Part shown: in pieces, positions 35,986-47,372 of the stretch
Position numbering within the stretch: position 1 is the first letter of the stretch
Layout: each line of letters opens with the position of its first letter
Assembly: GCA_026874595.1 (NCBI GenBank)
Contig: CM049309.1
Span: 72,896,426 to 72,960,425 of the forward strand
DNA: 64,000 nucleotides
Source: Sipunculus nudus
Taxonomy: Eukaryota > Annelida > Sipuncula > Golfingiida > Sipunculidae
Direction of reading: 5' to 3'
The notes under the pieces: generated by a model
The model's database searches: none
What the model was told of the DNA's origin: nothing
Seen by the model: only the letters and a program-made list of their open reading frames with translations
Translations under genes and position numbers: made by a program

Positions 35986-38900
35986 AAAACAAGGCCTTAA
36001 GGCCTAATGCGAACCTGTGCATTGGGAAATAAACCAGGTATAATGCTTCAATGCTGGACCATTACCTCTCATGTATATGAACAATGCAGGTACTAAACAT
36101 TTTGAATAAGAAACAATTACACAAACATCACTGCTGAAATTCTGGCATGGGTGCACACAACACAACTAGGACCCATGGGTCTCAACACTCAGTTGAATTT
36201 GTCTATAAGGATATTTTGAAAGAAATTTTTCAGAATGATAGTCCTGTGACCGTAACCAATGACCTTGTGACCAAAAAATCTCAGAACTTAATATCCTTGA
36301 ACTTGCAGCATTAGGATTATTGTAACAATCTTTTAAAAAGTGACCTTGACCTATGACCAGATAACCTCAAATTCTACAGGTTTCCTCACTTTAGGCAAGT
36401 AAGCCATGTGTGAACATTGGAAAGTTCAGGATGAAAAGTTTGATTTACAGTGCATCCACAATCTTTTTAAAGATGTGGCTCCTGTGACCTTCAACTTGGA
36501 TCTCTGGACCCTGGTAATCAAAATGAATTTACTTATGTGGTTGGTCATTATTAAATCAAGTTTGAAGCAAGTTTATTTTTAGTAAATAAATAGAAAAATA
36601 TTTGTTAAAATAGAAAAAATACCGGTGGCGCCACCACGTTTCAGGAACTGACAAAACTAGTCATGGTCAATATTCAAGGCAAGATTCATGACAAACCATG
36701 CATTAATTATCAATATATTGGAGGTTTTGTATCAAATTTCTTACTATTCTGGGGGGTACTTTCAAGCCCTGTAGCTCAAAGGATATAGGTTGCAGTGACA
36801 TAATTTCAGGTTTCCAAGGAGATTTTTTATTGACCTCCCTGGATTAATACTTAGAAGTTTCTAGGACCAGCTGTTACGATTTGTGCCCTGCTAACGGTGG
36901 CCGGATATCCGTATGGACGACCGACAAAGCGCCATTCCTACACCTCAGTTGACTTACAGTCAGCTGAGCTAAAAATGATTGTAGCTGGCACCACCAGTCT
37001 TGTATACAACGAAGCTATCAGAGATATATACATATGCCCAAGTTCAGACTGATATATCAAACCCCTCCTGAGAAATAAGCAGGGACAAACACTGTGCAAA
37101 AATTATTGTAGGTGGCACCACCAGTCTTGTATAAGACAAAGCTATTCGATAGGTATAAATATGCCCAATTTCAGGACGCTATATCAAATTCCTCTATAGA
37201 AATAAGCAGGCACTAAAGTCACACACTGTGCAAAAGTCATTGTAGGTAGTGACACCTGACTTGTGAACGAGAAACCCATCAAAGACGCATAGACAGGTCA
37301 AATTATCAGGCCAATACATCAAACTTACCTTAAGTCTGATGCATGGGGCTGACCACGCTTAGGTGAGAAAGGCAGTTGCCCCGAGTGAACTGTGACAAAT
37401 TTACTTGCTCAGGCTACTGCACTGAGTGAACTCATGACCTGCACCTGGCCAGATTGGGTAAACTTTTGACCTGTACCTGGCTGCACTGAGTGAACTCTTG
37501 ACCTGTTGCCTAATCTGATACAGTTGGCAGTCTGCCAAAGCTATAAATAGATTGGCTCTACATGCAGCCCTGAGAGGCATGACACCCATGAGGTGATCAC
37601 ATGGTGCCCATGAGGTGTTCACATGTCACCCATGAGGGGATCACATGCCTTGTGCTTGGCTGCACTGACTGAACTCTTGACCTATATCTGGCTGCACTGA
37701 ATGAACTCTTGATCTGTTGCCAAATCTGAAACAGTTGGCAGTTTCTTAACCTATTTAAATATACAGAAACAATCTTAGCCTGTTGGCAAATCTGTTTACA
37801 CATACTGAAAGACTTTGGCTAAAATGTTTTTTTTCAAGCTGACATATTCATAACCTTTTTATCAAAATATCTAGAATAATAAAAGATGCAGTTTTTTTCA
37901 TAAATAAGCTGAATCCTACAACATTTGATAAATGACATATTATTGCATAAAATCTGGGGATGGTAGTTCTGAGAAAGTATGGGTTAATGTACAGATGACC
38001 AATGACCCCCGTACAAAAAAAGGTCAATGCAGGTGACCACCAATACCTGAATTCCATATATGGTTCATGTGACCAACACTGGCAGAAAATTTGGTGATAA
38101 TAGCTCCGACCGTTTCTGAGATTGTCATTTTAGTATGCTTTTTCGGACAGATGACTAGGTTCAACTTCCTGTAATTCCACAAAAATTCACTGAACTTGAA
38201 CCATTTGAACAAACTTGAGAGAGATGATATAAAAGATTATTTCTGTGAAATATTGAACAAACTGGCTTGACTGTTTCGGAGGAGAAGATTTTTTAAGGTT
38301 TTTTAGCTTTTTCTCTATAAAATCTGAGAAAATGCAACTTTTTTCAGTAGCTAATTTTTTGCATTAAATTTCATGATGCTAGTTCCAGTCAATCCAATAG
38401 TATGAGTTAACGTATACCTGTGATTGTAAACATTGCCTGGCATGAGGAATATCTAAAATCATAAATCTACATTATTTAAAAGTTTTTAAAAAACATTCTT
38501 GTCAATATTAACCAAAGATAACCTGAAATCTAAACGTCTGGAGGCATGATGTAACGGATGCTGATAAACTGGTTCCAGGCTAGATGTATCTGCTTCACAC
38601 AGCTAACATATATGGTAAAATGACTCAATTCAATCTTTATTATTCAGCTAAAATTCATTCTTCGGAACCATAAAAGACAATTAATTATTATAAGAATTAT
38701 TCAGGGGATTATTCTTGTAAAATATTAAACAAATTGGCCTCAGTGGCGTCAGTCAAAAAATGTTTTGCAGGTTTATAACTCATATGGGAAAATAAAGCAA
38801 AATGGCTAAATTAAGCTTCCCATAACTCAGCCAAAAAGCACTGAACCAAAACCATTTGAATTATCAACATCTAAGGATAATTAATGTATGAGATTTATGA

Positions 38901-39630
38901 ATTTGTGGTTTTTGAGAAGAAGATCTTTGTAGCCACTGAGCTAAAATGGGCTGTTATGGCATATGACTAAATTCAGCTTCCCATAACTCAGCCAAAAGTC
39001 ACTGAACTGAGACCATTTGAACAAACTTCAGAAAGCACTACCCTAGGACCATTTCTGTGCGATATTAAACAATTTGGCTATATGGTTTCAGAGAAGAAGT
39101 TTTTTGTAGCTGTCAGTATGATATGGGCACTGATGACCCCCGTACAAAAAAAGGCTAATGCAGGTGGCGCCACCAATACCTCAATTTCAGATCTGACTCA
39201 TGTGACCAACATTAGCATAAAATTTGATGATGATAGCTCCAGCCGTTTCTAAGATTGTAATTTTAGTATGCTTTTTTGGACAGATGATTAAGTTCAACTA
39301 TCTGTAACTCGGCCAAAAATCACCAAACTTAAACCATTGGAACAAACATGAGAGAGATTGTTCTAGGGATCATATCTATGAAATATTGGACAATTTGGCT
39401 GAACATTTTCGGAGAAGAAGATTTTTGAAGCTTTTTTAGCTTTTCCCTATAAAATCTAAGAAAATGCAGTTAGCCAAAAAATAAGCAAAATCCAATAGAG
39501 TTTTTTAGATGACTTATTTTTTGCAGAAAATTTTGTGATGCTAACTCTTGCCGTTTTTAAGATAGTATAGGTTAACGTACAGATGCCGGACGTCGCCACA
39601 CCATCGCATAAGCTCACAGGTTCGCTAATA
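35986..39630 (+). mobile_element. Element G2: 3.6-kb element containing nested B2
   Basis: The head AAAACAAGGCC is followed by the palindrome GGCCTTAAGGCC (35993-36004) and GCGAACCTGTG at 36009-36019, the exact reverse complement of CACAGGTTCGC at 39615-39625. The body from 36973 to 39628 parallels 33072-35322 of G1, including AGCTATAAATAGAT, GGCATGATGTAA(C/T), TAAATTCAGCTTCCCATAAC and the palindrome at 39163. Flanks differ from G1, so these are two insertions, or a duplication limited to the element. Confidence 0.75.
36164..36973 (+). mobile_element. Element B2, nested in G2
   Basis: The head AACTAGGACCCATGGGTC is followed by CTCAGTTGA at 36188-36196. The terminal hairpin is CTCAGTTGAC (36944-36953), loop TTACA, GTCAGCTGAG (36959-36968), then CTAAAAA. 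The body half from about 36640 matches B1. The first half has AGGTCA-type runs (GTGACCTTGACCTATGACC near 36340) and GGTGGCGCCACC at 36624. The head and the left hairpin arm share the same C-to-T change relative to the other copies. Confidence 0.75.
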
Positions 39631-40680
39631 AAACTTTCCATTTTCTTTCTTGGAGAAATTAAATCATATTGTTATACCTCTATCAAAAATTTCATGCATG
39701 TTTATCTGTGAAAAATGCTAAAGAGTTTATCTGTGCAAATGCTATAGAAAGATATTATTAACTAACAAAAATTTGAACATGTTTACTGTTAATGAAAATC
39801 ATCACTTGAAACACACTTTTTTTATTTGTGAAAATTCATGTAGGTCACTTAAAATGAGATGTTACTTGCCCAACTAATGTCTAGCCCTGTAAGGGATGTT
39901 TTTTCTATACACTCATGATTTCAACATGTGACATGTGACATCAGTGTTTTTGTGTACACAAAAGACAGCCCCCATCATCACTGTAAGATAGAAATGTGTC
40001 AGGGTTTTGATAAGGGCCGGGGGCTGTCACAGGAGATACTCTGAGGACAGCAACCAACCAAAAATCTGTATCTGCAGAGAGAGTCTGCATGGTACAAGGG
40101 CATGAGTACTGGCAAAGTTGAAAGTGGAATAACACTTATTTGGACCACACCAATATCCTTAAATTAAGTAGAATACCATGTGTCATACTGCAAACTGACA
40201 ATGTAACAATATCCCATATAATATTTTGTGAAAATTGAAAGTAATATACCACTGTATACAATGACAACAGGAATCCAGGTCATCATTCTGCATTCCTGTG
40301 TCATGGACTGCTGAGTAATATATTATTCATCATACAGAAAACTTTTATTACTGCACCCACACAGTAAGTTTTATCAGGCTTAAAAAACCTCCGTGCTGGC
40401 GTAATTTCATCACTACTAATTTTGGGTTCGAAATTATATCAGTAACTGAAAAATTTAATGCTGTTAGCATTGGCCACGCAAAAGTGAAAGGTAGGATCAC
40501 TTTCTGGAAAATGTTATTAATATGAATATTTCATTTTATTAACTTGTGAAAATCAATGTATCTCACCTCAATGTTTCTGTGCTACTTGTATATTTATAAT
40601 GAGCCTTCCATTTGGTAAATATTTATGAAAAAACTTGGGCAAGTGGTATTGTAATTAATGTTCACAGCTAAAAATGTTCT
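39631..40680. other. AT-rich non-coding stretch
   Basis: I see no gene and no clear element. Confidence 0.5.
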
Positions 40681-40681
40681 T

Positions 40682-42695
40682 AAACTAGAATGGCTTGTTT
40701 TCACACTTGCAAAAACAGATATCTCCCCCACCCTGTTTGCATATAGGTTATATTATTGAAGACATGGTGAGAGATCTGACCCTGTAAGGTCACCAGGTTT
40801 CAAACTAATCCAAGATTTTGGAAGGAACAACCAGTGTTTCAAATTTGGGAGGAAAATATCCAACCCTTCAAAAGTTACGGCTTTCTCAAGATAACTAAAA
40901 TTTGGCTGATTTGACCTTGAAGATATTGGTCAAGGTCACCATCTTTCAAACTCCTTCGAGAACTTTGTATGAACAATCAGTGTACCAAATTTGAGGACAA
41001 AATGTGAAATACTTAAAAAGTTTTGGGTTCATAATATTTTCAATTTTGGCAGATTTGAACTTGAAGACAAATGTCAAGGTTACCTGGTTTCCAACTTATC
41101 CAACATTTCAGTAGGAACCATTTGTGTGTCAAATTTCGGCAGAAAATATGCAGCCTTTTCAAAGTTATTGTGTTCACAAAATAACTCAGAAAACTTTACA
41201 TTTCAGCAGATTTGACCTTGAAGATGAAGGTCACCGGATTTCAAACTCTTTCGAGAATGTTGTAGGGACAACTGGTGTACCAAATTTGAGGGGAAAATGT
41301 GAAATACTTCAAAAGTTACGGGCTTCATAAAAATTTAACATTTAAGCAGATTTGACTTTGAAGATGAATGTCTAAGTTACCAGACTTCAAACTCCTCCCA
41401 GATTTTTATAGGAACAATCAGTGTTTTAAATTTCGGAGAAAAATATGTAGCCCTTCAAAAGTTATCATGTTCACAAGATAAGCTACAAAATTTTACATTT
41501 CCGCAGATATTACCTTGAAGATGAAGGTCAAGGTCACCTGGTTTTGAACTTGTCCAAGATTTTATTGGGAACCATCAGTGTTTAAAATTTAGGAGGTAAA
41601 TACTGTGGTTGTCTTCTTATTTGCGGTGGTTTCAAATTCGCGATATTCACGGTCGTTCTCTGACCGCGAAATTGAAACCACGCAGTTTTGAATGCATATA
41701 TACCAGGCCATGATCGTTCATTTCAGAAGCTGCCATTATAATTATAGTTGGCGACAGTTGAGATTAATCGTCAGCTACGTGGTGATGTCCAACGAGCCTG
41801 GTGCATATACTTTGAGTGATTCAGGGAGAATTAAAAACAGGGCCCATTTAAAATAGTATCAGTTTTCTTAGATGCAAAAACCATGACCCTTAACGGGGAT
41901 GTGCTGACCCGGCACAGGACTTAAGTCTGGAGAGTGTCAATACCCGCATGGCAGTAATATTTCAAAATTACATGTATGTGTGCCAAGCCAGGTGACATCC
42001 ACTGCCGCTTAAAATGAATTTTGAGTAGAGGGTACCCTTTCACATTGTTCCGTATTTAGTCATTGTTCATAAATAAATTTTGCCACAAAGTATTGAACGT
42101 AGCCGCTAGGGTAGCGCCACATTGTAACTGTAAAAAGGACTAATACAGTCACTAGCGAAATCATGACGCGCCAAACGATGTTTGATTGGCTAGTGATGAG
42201 GTTTATTTTAAATATATTTGATAGGTCACAGTTCATTATGGGGCCAAATTGCCATAGAACACTGGTATATGAGTCGTTTCGAATGAGCCTTGGCCCTGAA
42301 CTAATTACAGCCAGCAGGATCAGTGCTTCCCGCATGTGTCAGCTCAGCCGTCCATGACTGTTCGAACATGAGATATCTGGACAGAGAAATAGTAGACCTG
42401 GATAACAATGAAATCAGCGGTTTATGAAATTATTTTGTCATTACAGTTCATAGTTTTATATTTGATAATAAATAATACTACTCGACCAGATAGAGCGCGA
42501 AAAAGGAACCCCATGAAACTTTTAAAAATACAAAAACCGCGAAAATTCAGCCCCGCAGATATAAAGGCAACCACAGTATGCAGCCCTTCAAAGTTACTGC
42601 GTTCACAAAATATCCTACATACAACGACGACGACTGACGACTCCACTGAAAACAACATGTCTCCCCTGGAGGGGGTCAAACATAATTAATCCCAT
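40682..42695 (+). mobile_element. Element E, interrupted by transposon T2
   Basis: The head is AAACTAGAATGGC at 40682. The body is about six tandem units of 141-157 bp, marked by AAGGT(C/T)ACC...TTCAAACT near 40790, 40932, 41073, 41230, 41374 and 41530. The tail after T2 (42579-42695) has ACGACGACGACTGACGAC and then a C-run/G-run foldback (CTCCCCTGGAGGGGG at 42661-42675). The head has ATCTCCCCCACC, a weak inverted match to the tail. Ends are less certain than for A, C, G and H. Confidence 0.6.
41601..42578. mobile_element. T2: 978-bp TIR DNA transposon inserted in element E
   Basis: The 26-bp ends at 41601-41626 and 42553-42578 are inverted repeats matching at 22 of 26 positions; both begin TACTGTGGTTG. 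The flanks GGAGGTAAA and TGCAGCCC join across a single TA to give the sequence found in other E units (AAAATATGCAGCC), so a TA was duplicated on insertion. Just inside the left end GTGGTTTCAAATTCGC (41626-41641) pairs with GCGAAATTGAAACCAC (41666-41681). No transposase frame exists; the longest is about 91 codons. Non-autonomous. Confidence 0.9.
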
Positions 42696-45600
42696 GGCTG
42701 TTTTGACCAGAATATTTATTTGTATTTTGTTACAGCATCTGAAATTTCCAACGGTAATTTTGTTAGATAAGAGCTATATATACCAAGCAACATATGTGGA
42801 ATTGCTCTTTTATAATAAGACTAATTATATATGTTGGACTTAATAAGTATGAGTGAAAAAAGTTCTCATCATAATGAGATTTAACCGTTTCTTGTCTGCC
42901 AGCATGTGTTTGGTTTAAAGTCTATCAGAAAACTTCTGAGAGCTGTAAAACAGGACATAGCAATCACAGGATGCAGATAGTACCTGACAGCAACAGTTGA
43001 AGGCAGCTGAGCATCACATCAAAACAGGACTGCCCCTTTCATGTAGCTCTCATGTACCTGGTGTACCGGACTATCCTGCTGGGTCATTTCATTGGTCAAC
43101 CTGTGTTTATCTACAGAAAATTTAGTGATAAAAAAAACATGCAAACTGGGAGCTTTTGCATCCTGAGAAATTCCTTTATGACTTGCTGAAGTAACTTGCA
43201 TTTGTAAATTTGTTTAGCCAACCCTCACAAAAAGTTGGACATGAATTTACATAATAATCTAAAATTATGTTAAACTAGAGAGCACTCTTTGACCACACAC
43301 CTCCACAAACATTCTTGATCTCGAGAATATAACTACCATGAATCTGATCAAACTTATTTACATAAGTGCAGGAAAAAGTAACTGTCTCAATGGATGCATC
43401 ACAAGAATACAGGTGGCCCAAATTACAGGTTACACCTTACACATAACTTTCAACCCATTTAAAATGATTCACTTTAATATTATCTGTAATACTAGTGAAT
43501 GACTTGAAGCTCATCCTTGACCATGACATCCAAATAGTACTATGTGCTAATGGTGAAGGATCCTTTTAAAACAAATTACATTGGTCCAAATTACCTCCAA
43601 AATATTCATGTGTTTAATAACCTTAACCTTCCACAGAATTAAAAAAAGAATCCATCCATTATTTTTTTTAGTAAAGTTGCAAATAAAAAATCCAACGGCA
43701 CAAAAACCATGATTTCCCCGAAGGGTTCACAATAATTTTTCTTATAAAGTTTTTCCCCAGGCCCAACCTGTTCAATCTCAAAGCAGAGAAATAGTGAACA
43801 CTAATGAAACAGGGATCATTCATTAACTTAGTTATGCCATCACAGGATTTCCTCACTAAAACTGATGAGAATTTAACCGCTGTCCACAGATGACAATAAG
43901 ATAACATAAACAAAACAACAGAATAACTTTCTCAGGTACATTCATCAGGGGTGTAACATTACATCTATTGTCTGATATCATTTATGGTCTGTATCCTGTC
44001 ACAATTTTCTTACAGACTGGGATGACTGGTTTATTGTTTTAAAATATAATTTACCGATTGTTTGGGATCAAGGATTATTATATGAGAATTGATTAGTTTG
44101 GTTAACAGATTTAATATAATAAATCTCTCAGAAAGAACCCATCCATATTATAACAGATGGTGTTACTAAATAATTGTATTGCAACTCCTCAATGGCTTAG
44201 CATCAGAATTACCCATTTTTGGTCTTGATGTGTCTAGAATAATGCCAAATTTGTCCTAAGAACCTGATATCATTTTCTGCATTTTCCCATAAATTCTGAG
44301 GAATCTGACATTATTTCCCCAAGGCTTTAAATCATCATAGCGCCATCTGTCAGACACTGTGTCCCTCACTGGGTGAACTCTCTCCATGACAAACCTGTCC
44401 CAGAGAAACCCGTCAAACACAACCCCATCCATAGAAGCTAGTGCTTATCTGGACAATGTCATAGCCATTTCAAAAATCTAATATGTAAATAATGCTCAAT
44501 GTAAGATCAAGCGATATGTGTATAATTAAGGTGCAAAGTAATCATAATATCAATGTAGAGTGTGAACATTCCGAAGTCAGGTTAAATTTGTGATATGAAG
44601 AAATCTCTGGTTAATGATACGTTAACAACAATATTCACCAAGCTTTCCGAGTGAAGAAATCAAGTAATATTTAAGACATGAATTTTCTCCAAATATTAAA
44701 GACACAAAGAATTGAGTAATATTTCAGCATTATGACATCAGCATATAAGATATTCATTTGCTTGACTATTTGAAGAGACATATTTCCAAGCACTCTCTTG
44801 GTGTTGATATAGCAAATAATAAGATCGTTTAAGTTAAGTGGATCTTGTGTCCCCAACTGACTTCGGCAGCTGCAATATCCTCCATACTAGATCTGTATAT
44901 AGTACAATGTCTCATCTCCAGCAGAGTTTGTGAGATGAGTCCTTGACATGAGTCTGACTTCCATCCAGTTTCCTTGCAAATCCTGTTAGCAGATCTTCTG
45001 GCAACAAATGCTGCTCAGACATGTTTAGAGCTGGACAGGCAGAAGAAAATTGAATAACATCCTCCTCTGTGAATGTCTAAACTCTTGTGTCTGCTGGAGG
45101 AAGATAAAAACACTGGTCTAAAAGCACTTAACTGCTAAGCTTCATCATACACAGAAAGGCAATCAACATCTTAGGCCTCCTGTACATGGGTTTAATGGCA
45201 GATGTATAACTCCAGCCCAAACAGCAGAAATGTGGTCATGTGTAGAGGTGGTAATGCAGTAAAATAGTGATAATACTGATAATAAAATAGGTTACTCATA
45301 AAATAAACAATAGAAAATAACAAACCATGGAAACTCTATTTCTGAACACCTGAAGCTGATGCACAGATGGATGAAAAAGGCATTTATGGAAGCGGCACAG
45401 ACTAAAACAGCACCAACATGAATGGGAAAGGCTAAAATAGGGGAAAATGGTGACAAGGAATTAAAAAATGATTATGTTTCTCCATTGAACAGATGATGTC
45501 AGATAGAAATACCATTTGTGAACCAAATATGACAATCAGTGGCAGTCTACTTACAACAAGTGAAAGTGAAATTTAATAACTGACCTACTGATAGAATTTT

Positions 45601-45840
45601 AAGTTTACTTTATGCAGATGGCATGTTAGAGAGCCTCATAAATCCACAGTTTCAAAAACCATAATATCATAGTTATGATTGTATGAATAAACATGCAAGG
45701 GTCTAGAGGCACAAATAGTCCCCACCATGTTTGTTTTCAGAGTTATTTATTAAAAGAAGGGGATGGGACAGATGGACAGACTGATGCAGACCATTTTAGT
45801 AGTCCTCTCTCCCATGGCGGGGAACTCAAAAAATGTCACA
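42696..45840. other. AT-rich non-coding stretch
   Basis: I see no gene. A CTCF-like string AGCGCCATCTGTCAG is at 44339-44353. Confidence 0.45.
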
Positions 45841-45841
45841 G

Positions 45842-46255
45842 AGCACAATGTGACAGCAACTCATGAATCCAGAACATAGATTGATAGTAACTCATGAATC
45901 AAGAACATAGATTGATAGTAACTCATGAATCAAGAACATAGATTGATAGTAACTCATGAATCAAGAATAATGAATCAAAGTGCCTCATAAATTCAGAAAA
46001 TGTCAACTGTGCCTCATGAATCCAGAACATCATGCCATGGGGCCCATGCATGAATCTCAGAACCTCATGAATTCAGAACATCATGCCATGGTGTCCCATG
46101 GATGTATCACAGGGCCTCATGAATCTAGAACATTCAACAGTGCCTCTTGAATCCAAAACATAAAGCTTTAGTGCCTCATGCATTAATCAGAGTGCCTCAT
46201 GAATCCAGAATGGTCAACCATGCTTCATGAATTTGGATCATTCCACAGTGCCAAA
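45842..46255 (+). repeat. 31-bp tandem repeat decaying into longer units
   Basis: TCATGAATC starts at 45861, 45892, 45923 and 45954 (31-bp period; unit AACTCATGAATCAAGAACAT plus AGATTGATAGT). After 45970 the same GAATCCAGAACAT core continues at irregular spacing of about 45-70 bp, with CATGCCATGG inserts, to 46250. It abuts the 41-bp satellite. Confidence 0.88.
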
Positions 46256-46261
46256 TTCTGA

Positions 46262-47372
46262 GTTTCTAATTCAGTGGGCAGTGAGTGGGTAGCTCCATCT
46301 TTACTTCTGATTCAGTGGACAGTGAGTGGGTATCTCCAACTATGCTTCTGATTCAGTGGGCAGTGAGTGGGTATCTCAAACTTTGCTTTTGATTCAGTGG
46401 GCAGTGAGTGGGTAGCTCCAACTTTGCTTCTGATACAGTGGGCAGTGAGTGGGTAGCTCCAATTTTGCTTCTCATTCAGTGGGCAGTGAGTGGGTAGCTC
46501 CATCTTTACTTCTGATTCAGTGGACAGTGAGTGGGTATCTCCAACTATGCTTCTGATTCAGTGTACAGTGAGTGGGTAGCTCCAACTTTGCTTTTGATTC
46601 AGTGGGCAGTGAGTGGGTAGCTCCAACTTTGCTTCTGATTCAGTGGGCAGTGAGTGGGTAGCTCCAACTTTGCTTCTCATTCAGTGGGCAGTGAGTGGGT
46701 AGCTCCAACTTTGCTTTTCATTCAGTTGGCAGTGAGTGGGTAGCTCCAACTTTGCTTTCGATTCAGTGGGCAGAGAAAGGGGTAGCTCCAACTTTTCTTC
46801 TGATTCAGTGGGCGGTGAGTGGGTAGCTCCAACTTTGCTTTTGATTCAGTAAGCAGTGAGTGGGTATCTCAAACTTTGCTTCCAATTCAGTGGGCAGTGA
46901 GTGGGTAGCTCCAACTTTGCTTTTGATTCAGTGGGCAGTGAGTGGGTAGCTCCAACTTTGCTTCTGATTCAGTGGGCAGTGAGTGGGTAGCTCCAACTTT
47001 GCTTCTCATTCAGTGGGCAGTGAGTGGGTAGCTCCAACTTTGCTTCTCATTCAGTGGGCAGTGAGTGGGTAGCTCCAACTTTGCTTTCGATTCAGTGGGC
47101 AGAGAGTGGGGTAGCTCCAACTTTCTTCTGATTCAGTGGGCGGTGAGTGGGTAGCTCCAACTTTGCTTTTGATTCAGTAAGCAGTGAGTGGGTATCTCAA
47201 ACTTTGCTTCCAATTCAGTGGACAGTGAGTGGGGTAGCTCCAATTTTTCTTCTGATTCAGTGGGCAGTGAGTGGGTAGCTCCAACTTTGCTTTCGATTCA
47301 GTGGACATTGAGTGGTTGGCTCCACACATGCTTCTGATATCAGTGGCCAGTGATTGGGTAGCTCCTGCATTC
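46262..47372 (+). repeat. 41-bp satellite, about 26-27 copies
   Basis: The unit is GATTCAGTGGGCAGTGAGTG plus GGTAGCTCCAACTTTGCTTCT. TTCAGTGG occurs at 46270, 46311 and 46352, showing the 41-bp period. Longer repeats exist: a block with CCATCTTTACTT and CCAACTATGCTT recurs 207 bp apart (about 5 units), and a block with TTTCGATTCAG, GGCGGTGAG and TCAGTAAGCAG recurs about 330 bp apart (8 units). Because 41 is not a multiple of three, short repeated peptides in one frame are artefacts. No coding function is supported. Confidence 0.95.

Noticed and set aside
42163-42357. 64-codon frame inside T2 as a transposase remnant
   Set aside because: No DDE/D or HTH pattern recognisable; too short and overlapped by an equally long frame on the other strand.
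45842-47372. CRISPR-like array
   Set aside because: The units are tandem without unique spacers, and the context is a eukaryotic satellite.
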